NCBI RefSeq assembly: GCF_030704535.1
Contig: NC_081811.1
Coordinates: 4,257,001-4,321,000, forward strand
Source of the DNA: Vitis vinifera
Lineage: Eukaryota; Streptophyta; Magnoliopsida; Vitales; Vitaceae
Length of the DNA: 64,000 nt
Reading direction: 5' to 3'
The notes beneath the pieces are model-generated. The model saw only the letters and a program-made list of their open reading frames with translations. It was not told where the DNA came from and searched no databases. A program made the position numbers and the translations under genes. The stretch's first letter is position 1. Each line of letters opens with the position of its first letter. Positions 36,363 through 50,114 of this stretch are shown one piece after another.

Positions 36363-38175
36363 TTGGCTTACATTTTTTATTCGTTTTTATTGCGCAGTTT
36401 TTTATATATCCTTTCATTTATTTATTTACTGAATTTTCTATTATTTTCTATAATAATTTTAAAAAATAATTTTTGAGAACGGGTTTTTTAAATCACTCTT
36501 TAATTTTTATAAAACAAACGTTTATTTGAAAACCTTAAATATTTTTATTGTATACTTTATTAGGTAATGTAATATTTTTATTTATAAATTTTATATATTT
36601 TAACCATATAATTTAAAAAGAAATAAAAAAAATTACTTATAAGATGTGATGTTTGGAATAGAAAATTTTGTACAAAATATAGAAATTGTACAAAAAAAAA
36701 TCAAGTACATGCTAGTTGAAAATATTTAAGAAATTAAAGAATCTTTCACTTCCTCAAAATTTTCAAGTTTTAAAAAAACCTTTTGGTTATGTTTGGTTCG
36801 AAAAGTACAAGGAAGAAAAAAAAATGCTAAAGAAAATGATTTTATCGTATTTGATTGTCCTATAAAATATTTCAAAGAAAATTAAATATAATTAAAATTA
36901 GTTAGAAACTTATATATTTTAAAATTATTTAATCTTTATATTGATAAGTTAAAATAAATAAAATGAGTTTAAAGTAGCAAATAAAAATAATTTATTATCT
37001 TTAATTTTATTTTTTATTTTCTTTCACTTTTTATTTCCTTTTACTTTTCCTCTCTATTTTCTTTCTTTTGTATTTTCCATCAAATTTTTCGAGAACCAAA
37101 CACAGTCTTTAATAAATAATAACACTAGTTAAATTTATACAAAAATATCTATACTTCTTTAAATTATAGATTGTAACAATTATTTTCAAATAATACTAAA
37201 TATAAGTGAGATTTCATATTTTCTTAATTTATGATATATTTTTTATTTTAAAAAATGGAATATTAAAATGCAATTTATCATTCAAATGTAATTCGTTTTG
37301 CAATCTATTTTTTGATAGAATACACTTTGTTATATATCCTATTATACCTTGCACCAATAAGAGTCAAAATTTCATAACTTGATCTAACTACAATACCGAA
37401 GTGTATTTTTTTTTCAATACCTACTAAAAAGATATATATATCTTTTGGTCTTATTATTTATACTTTAATCTCATTTATTTATTCTCTTATATTTTGATTT
37501 TATTTGTTTATATATTTATTTAATAATCTAAATATCATCATATATCTTTATGTAATAATGTAAATCTCATCAGACATATATATCTTTCGGTCTTATTATT
37601 TATACTTTAATCTCATTTGTTCAATAGACATTACTACAATATGTTATCATTTCTCTTTCATAATCACATAAGTAAGTAATCACATATATTTCAAAAGCAC
37701 TTTAAAGACGTCGCTTTTCATTTTCATATTTTTATGCTTTGAGGGTTCTATTAAAATTCTAAAATATATTTTTTTATAAGGATTAATTTCATTCACTTTT
37801 CCACTAAATATACATAATTCTTTTGTGTTCAAATTTCATCAAATATGTATTATATATATATATTTTCTTTCTTTTTTTTCACTCCATCCACATTGGGAGA
37901 TACAAATCTGTACAACATCTCTTAGGAGATTTTACCAATCATGTCATTTTCATTCAGAAAATCAATTTCCGTATAGACATTTATGGCCTCCCCTCTATCC
38001 TAAAAAAATTTGCTGCAAATGAATATATCACAGAAATGGAATGGAAAGAAATGTATTGCACTTTGATCTTCTATAAATAGCTAGTACAGCATTTCCAGAT
38101 TGCCTTTAGATCAAAGGGAGCTTCCCATTCGTGTTTAGATTCAATCCCAAAAAAAAAAGTATTACAGGAATGGAG
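36363..38175. other. Very AT-rich intergenic DNA
   Basis: No gene recognised. It contains a MITE-like element (listed separately). It also has a direct repeat of about 40 bases, 'cttattatttatactttaat' and flanks, near 37448 and 37593. The calreticulin distal promoter and the 3' flank of the next gene are at its two ends. Confidence 0.5.
36786..37104. mobile_element. MITE-like element with 'gtttggttc' ends
   Basis: A stretch of about 320 bases begins with TATGTTTGGTTCGAAAA and ends with TTTTTCGAGAACCAAACACA, which are inverted and nearly matching. The body is AT-rich and non-coding. A clear target duplication could not be set, so the superfamily is left open. Confidence 0.5.
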
Positions 38176-38445
38176 CTATTTTCGCTTCTTTGTCACAGGA
38201 GGATTCTCGGGGACTTCATCTTCGTCTTCTGAAGAAGCTTCCAGTGGTTCATCAGGGACGTCATTAGGAACATTATGTTTGGTGATGAATTCCTTCAGTA
38301 TGCCCATGCTCTCTTCTTTCACTGAAACCAATTGTTCAGAAATGGTACCTTTGCTTGCATTCACAGAATATGTTTCTGGTCCAAGGTTAAGCGTCGCTTT
38401 AACCCGAGGCTTAGGAGGAGAGCCACCCTCAGTCTGTGCCTCCAT
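38176..38445 (-). CDS. Small acidic protein of unknown function
   Basis: An intact 89-codon frame, starting MEAQTEGGSPPKPRVK. Its middle reads like a short folded or helical part (LNLGPETYSVNASK and ISEQLVSVKEESMGILKEF). The tail is acidic (EASSEDEDEVPE) and ends in a basic TKKRK, which could be a nuclear signal. It is not recognised as any named family. The start is the first ATG after a plausible acceptor at about 38470 (GTGATGCAG, then ATTGTC). A leader exon near 40026-40080, ending in a GTACGC donor next to an 'agggttt' word, could be its 5' UTR. Codon use and the clean frame suggest a real gene, but no second line of support is visible in the window. Confidence 0.55.
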   Translation of the reverse strand: MEAQTEGGSPPKPRVKATLNLGPETYSVNASKGTISEQLVSVKEESMGILKEFITKHNVPNDVPDEPLEASSEDEDEVPENPPVTKKRK

Positions 38446-40264
38446 CACGTGTCTTGTGTGTCTAGACAATCTGCATCACAACCCATTGGAGAAAAAGATC
38501 AGACTGGGATTTTCTAGACCCAATATTGGAATAAATTATGTGTTTTCTATGATTTCCCATTTTAAGAATAAGTGGATAAACTGCTTTACCTCAAAAGCCT
38601 ATTTTCTCTACATTTGAAAAGAAATCAATTGCATCAAATAATTGCCAGAACTACTGCCATCGACATGGATACTAAATCACCCTGGTAAACTGGAAAGTTT
38701 GATAATCCTGCTACAATTGCCTTGCTAAGAAATTGCCTCTTGTCATGAATCTTTACATTATGCAAGCTTTTATACTTCCTAATTGTAGTGTGGAAATTTG
38801 TTTTCCAGTTGTCCTAAGTGCCTTCCAGGGCAGAAGAGTTCTCTCCCATATGAATCTACAGCAGCCACCAGTATCATTGTTGTCACTCCCTCCCTCTCTA
38901 GCCCCTAAGAATCAAACCTGAAACCAAACCAAACAAAACCAACCCCCCTTCTTCCTCCCCTCTTCCCTCTTGCTCTCCTATGGACCAAACCTAAAACCCC
39001 CTTCCCTCCCTCCCTCTTCCCTAAGAATCTCATCCCCCCATCTCTCTGTCTATCCCCTGTGTAAGAATCTAACCTGAAACTCCACACAACCCCTTGCCAC
39101 TTGAGCTAGGCCTCAAGGGCTTCATCGCTTTACGATTTTCCACCAAGCTGAATGAATCAGAGGCAGAATAAGAAGGCAAAACTAATGAAGATGATACACT
39201 ATGTTTTGTTTCAGATTGATTTTTTTCCAACTAGGATTTGGGAATGGCAATCCAAGTTTGAAACCACTGGTGAATGAGTTTCAGTGAGGTGGTCTCATTG
39301 AAAGAGGCACTGGATTGCAAATGAACCCTTAGGTCCATACAAGACGAGGGACTCGACACAGGCATATAAAGTTTTTGATACATTTGACATGACTAGCCAC
39401 CAGAGTAGCGGTAGCAGCAGCAGACTTCCTCATCCACATCCCCATATCCAAAACCTTTTCAGACTTCCTTGTGGATGTTGTGTGGTTTAAATTACCTCCC
39501 ACAGTTCCAATCATGTGTTTTCCAGTGCAAAAACTCGTTAGGGGAGAAAATCAAACCCTGATTTCTTTTGGCATCAAACATGGAGAGAGTCAAGGTTTTT
39601 AATTACCTAAGTCTTCGCTCTGCGTAACGAGCTTCTCATTCTTTGAACATTTGAGCAAAAATCACATAATTTCAGTTTAAATGCACCGACCCAGAAACTA
39701 AAATCTCATCTTTCTCTAGTCTGCATTCTAATTCCATGTTTCAAAGAATTCCACTCTCCCAATACTTACAAGCAGTACCGACCATATATCAAACACCTGG
39801 GTTCCCATATTCTCGAGAAACCACACCACAAACTGATACCCTAATTTGACCATAGATTTCTGAATTCAGATGATGAACATTGCCAATAACAAAAACAGGT
39901 GGGTAGTTCCAAATACATATAAGAACAGAACAAAGAAATGAAACCCAGAAAAATGAAGCTGAAGTAGATGAGAAAACCCAGAGAAAGAGCAAAGAGAACC
40001 AGAAGAAGAAGAAGCCCTCAAGCGTACCAATGGAAGAGCTCGGCCGCTCAGTCTGCAGGGAAACCAAACCCTAGCTTGCGAAGTTAGAATAGTAGGCCTT
40101 GACCCAAAAACATAACTGATTTAAAATATAATTTTTTTTTAGGAATAGAATATAAATTAAATAAATAAAAGGATTTTCATCATTATTATTTTCTTTCAAA
40201 TGGGTTTTCATTAATATTTGTAAAAAAAATATTTCTTCCTTCTTTTCAATAAATAAAATTGAAG

Positions 40265-40299
<35 letters not shown>

Positions 40300-41023
40300 C
40301 AAGTCTTCCATTTATTTATTTGGTTTTTTTGGTTTTTCAATATCTTGTATGGATTTAATTTTACTAAGCTTTGCATTATCTTGTGTAAATATGATAAACA
40401 CTTCATAAGATAATTTTAACAATTTTGAAAAAGTTGTTACCATGTATTTTTAATAAACTTTTAGAAATTACACCTCAAATAAAATATTTTATATAAATTA
40501 ATTTAATTTTCATTTAAAATGTAATAAAATATGTTTTAATAAAAACATTTTAAAAATTTTAAAATAAATATTGTCTTCAACAAGATGGACTCCCTTCATC
40601 TAACAATATGATGGAACCACATCGATCTTCATTTTGATACTAAGGACTATTATAATGTCATATATATTATATTTCTATATAAAATGTTTTTATTTAATAA
40701 AATCAAATATTTCTTAACTCAATTCTAACTTTATACACTTCTAAAATTTACCAATGTTTTTCTTTTTTATTATATCTATGTCAATTATACTGACAAAATA
40801 ACATAACTTTAAAATATGTATTCTTACTTATTTTATCATTTTTTTTAGAATTTTTTCAAGCATTTTTATGAATTTTAAATAATTTTCGTTCCATTGATAT
40901 TAGTGGAAAGTTTGATTGTAAAGGGTTAAAGTTTTAGGAATGTCAATTTTGAAATTCTTTCCAGGGTTTGGAATTGAAGATGGTGAACTCCTTTCATCTC
41001 ATTTCTGCAATGTCATGAAGGAA
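38446..41023. other. Presumed leader intron and AT-rich spacer
   Basis: From 38470 to about 40025 lies the presumed leader intron of the small acidic protein gene. It includes a C/T-rich tract with repeated 'ccctccctc' and 'aaaccaaacc' words at about 38885-39050. From 40080 on it is AT-rich, with an (AT)n run of about 30 bases at 40268-40297. No further gene seen. Confidence 0.45.
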
Positions 41024-41032
41024 AAAATATAA

Positions 41033-41134
41033 GGGAAATTGGATCAAAATGGACAAAAAACCCTCAATATTGTAAAACTAACCCCCCACTTTTAATAGCC
41101 TCCAAAATGACCCGATCTAGACAAAAATACCCCT
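41033..41134 (+). repeat. Left terminal inverted repeat of the MULE
   Basis: It begins GGGAAATTGG and pairs along about 102 bases with the reverse of the right end. Identity is moderate (roughly 75-80 per cent by eye), highest in its inner third. Confidence 0.9.
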
Positions 41135-42191
41135 AAACTACATCAACTCCTTTTTCCCTCCCATTCTAATTTTATTTCCCTCCATTCACCTCTTTTTTAT
41201 TATTTCTTCCACTTTCTCCTTTTTTTTATTTTCTCCTGTTATTCCGTTTCTCTCTTTTCAGTGCATTTCTTCAAGTCTCACACAGTTTCTCTTCGGATTT
41301 CTTCAACTTAAAGCGCTTTAAGTTGTGGTTGGATAAACAGTGTACGTTTATTTTTATTTTTCCATATTTTTTTCTTTCATGTTTTATTTATTGAATATTT
41401 TCAAACATTTAATGAGATGTAGTAAATATTTAAATAAGTTTGAAATTGTTATAATTTTTTTAATATCATTTACAGCCATGAAAAAAGGGATTAAAAGAAG
41501 GAAACCATCAGCTTAAAAAGTGTAGTGTGGAGAAACATTGTCTATATGAAAAAATCAAATAATGGTAAGTAATAAAACTTGTGGAATTTTATGATGGTTT
41601 TGGTATTGTTTGCATATTTGTTCTTTATATAGATGTAAATATGTGTGAATAGGGTTTTGATATAATATATAAAGTTATCTTTTTTAGTTATATATCAAAA
41701 CCTTACGGATATTAAGTTGAACTTGACGTGTGTTAAGTTAAACTTGACGTAAGTTAAGATTGTATATAGTTATTTTATAGTAACATTATATTATTGTTAT
41801 TTTATTTAATTATACTCAATTTGAGTTGAATCATTTGCAAATTACCCTTGACATTAAATGAATTATAACATAACCAATCTTTTAGTAAAGAAATATATTT
41901 TTATTGTTTAAAATAGTTTAGAGTTACAATGTTTGAATTTATTTAATAACTATATACATTGTATTTCTTTAGCATTATTGGTATTATTTGAGGTAGTAAA
42001 GATGATTAATAATGTTATTTATTTGTTGTTTATTAAAAAAATAAATATGTGTAATGAAATAATATGTATTTAATAATGAATGAGTTTTTTAAAATTAATA
42101 CCTACTTATTGGTGCTAATGCTATGATGTAACTAAAAAATATTCTAATATTATTTGTTGATGCCACTAATTGAATTATTTTGTTATTTTAG

Positions 42192-44617
42192 TGGTTGATG
42201 AAGTAGGAATAATGCTTTTATATGAAGGAGAATGGGTACGAGATGGAAATGTTTTCTATTTCGAAGGAAGTAAAGGTAAAGGCATTGAGATCCCGAAAAT
42301 TATATCATATAAAGAGTTATTAGGAGTTGTCCATCATATTCTGAAGCTAGATCCAACAAATTGTTTTCTTTCAATGAAGTATGTATTCAATGCCAACATA
42401 CCCACAAGTCTTATACAACTAACTGACAATGGGGATGTGAAATTCTTTATTGGTTTAAATTGTACAAATGGTAAGCTGTCTGTTCCATTGTGCATCATAG
42501 TTGAAAAGAGAATTGATAATCACAATCAGAAATCAATTTGCAATTTTTATTTTGAATGTCATATGCCTTCTGAGATTGATAAAGAATTGAATGGAGACTC
42601 AATGTTAATGCAAAAAAGTAGACACATTCATTGTGATTCAGTTGAAACTGTTACTGTTGATGGTGAAAATGGACCAAGATTTCAAAATGAGTCACTTGAA
42701 GGGTATAAAGTTCATGATTGGAACATAAATGAGACTGCAATTAATGAGGAGGATTATAAGATGAATACTAACCCTACTAGTGATAAGCAAGTGACCCAAA
42801 TTGGCTCATTCAGAACTAGTTCAACTCAAAGTGCAGAAATCTTGACCATGATTGATACAAATGATGGTTTCATACATGACAATCCCACTATAATCGAAGA
42901 TGTAGCAAATGAAAGACAAAACATGATGCAACAACCTATAGTTAGTGGAATTAGTGATGACCATCTAGAAGAGCACCAAATATACTCAAATAAGAAAGAA
43001 TTATAAAGAAAGTTGTATATGATGGCTCTGAAAAGGAAGTTTGAGTTCAAAACAACTAAATCCACTACTAAGTTATTGCTTGTTGAATGTTTTGATAAAG
43101 AATGCAAGTGGCGAGTTCGTATTACCAAGTTGGGGATTTCCAATATGTTTCAAATAATGAAATTCTATTCAACACACACTTATCGGTTAGGTATGATGTC
43201 TCGTGACAATCGACATGCAAGTAGTTGGTTGATTGGTGAGAGTATAAAAGAAACATATCAAGGGGTTGGTTGTGAATTTTGACCAAAAGACATTGTAGCA
43301 GACATTCGAAAGCAGTATGGTGTTCAAATCAGTTATGATAAGGCGTGGAGAGCCAAAGAACTTGCTTTCGGTTCTATTAGGGGATCACCTGAGGAGTCTT
43401 ATAACACTTTATCATCCTATTGCAATGTTTTAGAGCAAAAAAATCTTGGTACCATTACTGATATAGTTACTGATTGTGATAATCAATTCAAATACTTTTT
43501 TATGTCGATTGGTGCATCTCTTGTTGGGTTTCACACATCAATAAGGCCTGTGATTGTAGTTGATGGGACATTTTTGAAAGCAAAGTACTTAGGGACTTTA
43601 TTTATTGCAGCGTGTAAAGATGGCAACAATCAGATATACCCTTTAGCCTTTGGGATTGGTGATTCAGAAAATGATGGTTCATGGGAGTGGTTTTTACAAA
43701 AACTGCATGATGCACTTGGACACATTGATGATTTGTTTGTGATATCAGATCGACATGGTAGCATTGAAAAAGCAGTACATAAAGTATTTCCCCATGCGAG
43801 GCATGGTGTCTGCACTTATCACGTTGGACAAAATTTGAAGACAAAGTTCAAGAATCCTGCAATTCATAAGTTGTTCCATGATGTTGCCCATGCTTATCAT
43901 GTTTCAGAGTTTAATTTTATATTTGGGCAACTAGAGATGATTGACCCAAGAGCAGCAAGATATTTGATGGATATAGGTGTTGATCGATGGGCACGTTCAT
44001 ATTCTACCGAAAAAAGATATAATATCATGACGACAGGGATCGTTCAAAGCCTTAATGCTGTGTTGAAAAATGCTAGAGATCTTCCAGTTTTGCAATTGGT
44101 TGAAGAATTGAGAAACTTACTTCAAGAATGGTTTGTGACTCGTCAACAACAAGCAATGTCAATGTTAACTGAACTTACCATGTGGGCTGATGGAGAACTT
44201 CATTCAAGGTATAATATGTCAGCAACATATCTAGTGGAACCTATCAACTCCAAGGAGTGTAATGTTAACTATGTTGGCATTAGTGCTCAAGTGAATTTAG
44301 ACACTCGTTCATGCACATGTCGACAATTTGATCTTGATCATATTCCATGTGCACATGCTATTGCTGCTTGTAGTTTTTACAACATTTCATGTTACACTTT
44401 GTGCTCTAAGTATTTTACTACTAAAGCATTGTTATCTTCATATTCAGAGTGTATTTATCCAACTGGAAATGAAATAGATTGGGTAGTACCTAATCATATT
44501 CGTGACAAAGTTGTGTTACCACCTAAAATGAGACGTCCAACAGGAAGACCAAGGAAAGTAAGAATTTCTTCTGGTGGAGAGGGCAAGCACACATCTCGTT
44601 GTAGTCGATGTGGTTAA
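42192..44617 (+). pseudogene. MuDR-type MULE transposase, decayed
   Basis: Transposase of the MULE. One reading frame runs from a splice-like acceptor ('ttttag' before 42192) to 44617, with in-frame stops at 43004-43006, 43280-43282 and 44615-44617 and no frameshift seen between them. In order: an N-terminal domain with the variable linker typical of MuDR proteins; a MuDR zinc-binding region (WRVRITKLG, Cys-rich context near 43080-43120); the MULE catalytic domain (VVDGTFLKAKYLG, LAFGIGDSENDGSWEWF and HARHGVCTYHV); a SWIM zinc finger (CTCRQFDLDHIPCAHA); and the start of a CCHC knuckle (CSRCG, stop, YGHNRKTC). The last stop replaces one residue inside the knuckle and could be a CAA-to-TAA change. 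The three stops make full-length protein unlikely. Confidence 0.9.
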
Positions 44618-45764
44618 TATGGGCATAATCGGAAAACATGCAAACGACCAATCCCTTGATATCATGATAGCTTTGGCACTCTATGAACTTACATGGAATG
44701 AAAATTGTAATAGTGAGCTTTTTTGTTTTTTTGGTACCCATGTGAACGGAAATGTAAGTTACTTTTTTTGTATAAGGTGATAGGATAAGCACATAGATGA
44801 ATATTGTAATAATGATCCCCTTTTTTTGCATACCCATAGAAATGGAGATATTTGTTACTTTTATACATATATGTTATGATGAGTTATGTATAAAATATGA
44901 ATGAAAATTACATTTTTATTCTCAAACTATGGACTCAACTGTTCTCACGTTTATTGATAAGGAACTTGACAATAGTTAAATTTAGGTTTTGTCTGAAGAC
45001 TATAGACTTAACTACCTTCAAGTTTGTACATAAAACAACTTAACAATGGTTAAGTTCAGGTTTTGTCTAAAGATCGTTGACTTAACTGCCTTCAAGTTGG
45101 TACATAAAACAACTTGACAATAGTTAAGTTCAGGTTTTGTCTAAAGATTGTGGACTTAACTACCTTCAAGTTTATACATAAAACAACTTGACAATAGTTA
45201 AGTTCAGGTTTTGTCTGAAGACTGTGAACTTAACTACTTTCAAGTTTGTTCATAAAACAACTTGACAATAGTTAAGTCCAGGTTTTCTCTGAAGACTGTG
45301 GACTTAACTACCTTCAAGTTTGTTCATAAAATAACTTGACAATAGTTAAGTTCAAGTTAAAATGGCAACTGTAGACACAACTTCCTATGAGTCTATAGAA
45401 GATCAACTTGATACCTGTTAAGTCCAGATTAAATATGTTATTCTGGAATAGATTTCGACTTAATATCTGTCAAGTTTGTTCACAGTTAACTTGATAGTAG
45501 TTAAGTTCAGGTGTTCTATTAAGACTGTGGACTTAACTACCTTCAAGTTTGTACACATAACAACTTGACAACATTCAAGTTTAGTTTAAAAGGCCAATTG
45601 TATACATAACTATCGAACAACATTCATCAAAATATCCAAGTAGATATATCAACCTGTCCAACTACATTTATCAAAATGTCTAACTACATATATGAAGCTA
45701 TCCAATTACACATAACAAACCATCCAACTACATTATCAAAATGTGAAATATCAACATGAATTCA
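44618..45764. other. MULE interior between the two genes
   Basis: Non-coding. It holds the 74-base tandem array and then shorter 'tccaactacat' repeats near 45650-45735, ending at the stop codon of the antisense ULP1-like frame. Confidence 0.7.
44958..45590. repeat. 74-base tandem array inside the MULE
   Basis: About five and a half good copies of a 74-base unit, then more diverged ones. Each unit contains ACTTAACTACCTTCAAG and, about 30 bases on, CTTGACAATAGTTAAGT; ACTTAACTA and TAGTTAAGT are inverted, so each unit could fold or bind a dimer. Related words also occur singly near 41711-41755, 46250 and 46405 in the same element. Confidence 0.85.
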
Positions 45765-46236
45765 TTACATAGGCAAGTATTTCATATAAAATAACTCTGC
45801 TGCAATCTTTTCCCGAAACCAATCCATTCGAGCACTTGTTAATGACTTCAATGGATGGTTGTGCATTAAGTATTCAACATATTTGATAACAAACATACCA
45901 CAATCACCACTGCATGGTACACAGATAATCAATGTTAGGGATATTATTAAGGATTAAGTGTATAAGTTATGAAAGTAAATTTAAGATCACTTACTCATTT
46001 TCCTGTTGAGAAATATCTTATAGCCGTTCAATTTCCCATTCTTGGTAGTTAACTTTTGTGTCACCATGAAACCCATAATATGCTATTGCATTCAATATAT
46101 GCGGCAACAATTTGGCTAATGGTTTAATGGCAACTTGCAATCTTGCATTATTATTGATGCCCATCAATAAGTCATATACATATATAATCCTTCGATGAAG
46201 GTGGACAACTCCTAATACCCATTTTGAAATTGCAAC
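45765..46236 (-). pseudogene. ULP1-like SUMO-protease domain carried by the MULE, decayed
   Basis: C-terminal part of a ULP1-type cysteine protease (C48), antisense to the transposase. Two exons are visible: 46236-45995 (KWVLGVVHLHRRIIYVYD to the ISQQEN region) and 45909-45765 (SGDCGMFVIKYVEYLMHN to FYMKYLPM, stop). The catalytic Cys is present in GDCGMF. The catalytic His usually stands before WVL (HWVL); here it is Lys. A stop codon follows WEIERL, probably a changed Gln codon. A possible first exon starts at 46744 (MEEEKNSVMKNTKQ, donor at about 46607). Such domains are known from Kaonashi MULEs; their role in transposition is not known. This copy is very probably inactive. Confidence 0.8.
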
Positions 46237-47097
46237 CTGTTGACAATGAACTTGATAGCAGTTAAGTTCAATTTTTTATTAACATATATATTTAAATCAA
46301 AATTCTAAATATTTGGATAAAATAATTTCATAAAAATTATATTCAAATACGTTATAAATTCATAACAAATAACTTCATTACACAAAATTTCAAAACCTTT
46401 TGATGGTAAACTTGATAGTAGTTAAGTTTAGTTTTTTCTAATCATTCAAATATTGCTTTAAACCTTGGACTATAACCTCACTGAGAAAAATTTCAACAAT
46501 TACATTATCAATTCATGAAAAATAAATTCATAAAAAAAAAAGATAATCGATTAAAAATGATAAAATTAAAAATCAAAATTTCAAGTAGAAAATTAATGCT
46601 TACTAAATCAGTTGATTTCTTCTCATTTTTTGATGACGATGACGAGGTTTCAAAACCTGGCTTTCTTTCACTTCTCTTTTTTCCCAAAATTTTATACCTC
46701 TTCTGTTTCGTATTTTTCATCACCGAATTTTTTTCTTCCTCCATGTTCATGAACTGAATCAACACACAATATTAGAAAGATGAAAAATAGGGTTTGATTG
46801 AAAAAAAAAATAAAAATAAACCAAAATAAGACACTTAGGGTTTTTTCTCATTTCATGGATGAAGATTCATATGTACAGTTCGAAAAACTAAAATCAAAGA
46901 ATGAAATAGTGAAACTTACTTTCTGTTTTTACTTTGTGTTGTGTTGCCTTTTTGTTCTCTTGCAATAAACGGAAAAATCCTTCGTGATTTGTTTCTCGTA
47001 GGTTAACAGATGGAACAAATGGGTTTGCAGGGTAAGGAAGAGACACAACACAAGGGAAAATTGGAATTGAAGGGAAAATGGGCTGAAAAGATAGCTG

Positions 47098-47200
47098 AGG
47101 GGGTATTTTTGTCCGAATTGGGTCATTTTTGAGACTTAAATAAGTGAGGGGTTAGTTCTGCAATATTGAGGGATATTTGTCCCTTTTAATCGATTATCCC
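47098..47200 (-). repeat. Right terminal inverted repeat of the MULE
   Basis: Read in reverse it starts GGGATAATCGATT and continues with 'ccctcaatattg' and 'cggacaaaaatacccct', matching the left end. It is followed directly by the second copy of the 9-base target duplication. Confidence 0.9.
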
Positions 47201-47209
47201 AAAATATAA

Positions 47210-48454
47210 CCAGTAATGGTGAGTATTTTGGAGTTCAAAATTTTTTCATAATCTAAAATTGGTCCACACAAAGAATCTGTTCCAAGATTTACAGTAACCC
47301 ACTGGTTGAAAGATGTATATATGGTAAAAGAATGAAGTTGTCTTTTTGTTTTCCGGGACTTTAAAAAAAATAAAATTTAATCTACATTTTTTTTTCAAAT
47401 TTACAAAAATTTGGTTTCCATGATACCATAGATGTGCAACCATTTTCATTCTGCACATCTGGATCCAGTAGGGCTGTGGATAATGATGAGGTGGAGCCGT
47501 GGAGGAGGATGGAGACTACAAAGCAGAGAGTCTGAGAGTGGTCTGGAAACTTCTTCCAGGGCTGACAGAACAGAACAGAACAGAACTGAACTGCTGATGC
47601 ACCTCTCAAGCTGGAAAGGGAAATGATTTCTAAGGAGGTACTAGTACTGACAAATAAGCATGGACTGGATGCGGAAATCTTTGGAAAATGGCGTGGTTGT
47701 TTCAATCTGTTTTCCAACCATCCATGCCTCATTTCCCAGCAAGAAGATATCCACTACCCATTCTTTTTTATCATCTGCTAATGGGAGATAGTAATGAAAT
47801 GGATGCTGGGAAATCCAGAGTGAGGAAAACTGCAACTAGTAGACGGTTGAGGAAGATTACTGTCTATTGAAACCATCTAAGACAGTGGGCTACCATTCTA
47901 TTTTTGCAGCAGGTTAAGCTATATCCTCAACATTTACCAATTCCTTGAAAGGTGGGGCGTTGTAGAGGGCCTCCTACTTATGACATCTAGGAAAGCCAAA
48001 AATTTCACTACCAGCACACTCTCATCATCATCTTTATCGCCGTCACCAGCACAGCCACAACCTGCAGGAGCAAAGAACACCCTCCCTTGTCTTCTCTGTA
48101 ACCTGATGCAACTCCCATGCCTGTCACTTGATGGAGCTCCTTGAAAGCTCTGCCTTTTAGCTTAACAGAACATGCAACGGTTTGAATACCAGTCAAAAAA
48201 TACAAGAGATTCTCATTTCTTCCAACAAATGGCAAATGGGAGATGATAAACACTTAACTTTTAACTAAAGGCAGTCATCTCAAATGGCAACTTACTTTTA
48301 TCTCAAAATTTTCTTGAAGAAATCTTTAACATTTAAACATAATACAAGCTATATTTTATAGAACCCACAAAAAATCCCCCAAAAATATTCAGTTTCAGCA
48401 AAGCTAGCAAAGACAAAATTGGATATTACTCAAAGTAAGTTATCATGGTGGAGA
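47210..48454. other. Spacer between MULE and DIM1
   Basis: No gene recognised. A five-base tandem (cagaa) run stands at about 47565-47588. The right end is probably the DIM1 3' UTR. Confidence 0.5.
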
Positions 48455-50080
<1,626 letters not shown>

Positions 50081-50114
50081 TGGGGTTGGGTAGGTGTCGT
50101 GAGGGTTTTATAAT

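Larger units (their letters stand above)
41033..47200 (+). mobile_element. Full-length Mutator-like element (MULE) with ULP1 gene
   Basis: A 6,168-base DNA transposon. Terminal inverted repeats of about 102 bases (41033-41134 and about 47098-47200) share blocks such as 'ccctcaatattg', 'aatgaccc' and 'gacaaaaatacccct'. A perfect 9-base target duplication, AAAATATAA, flanks it (41024-41032 and 47201-47209), the length typical of Mutator elements. Inside are a MuDR-type transposase on the plus strand, a ULP1-like cysteine protease on the minus strand, and a 74-base tandem array between them. This layout recalls the Kaonashi (KI) MULEs described in Arabidopsis. Both genes carry stop codons, so the copy is probably unable to move by itself; the intact target duplication suggests it is not very old. 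Confidence 0.93.
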
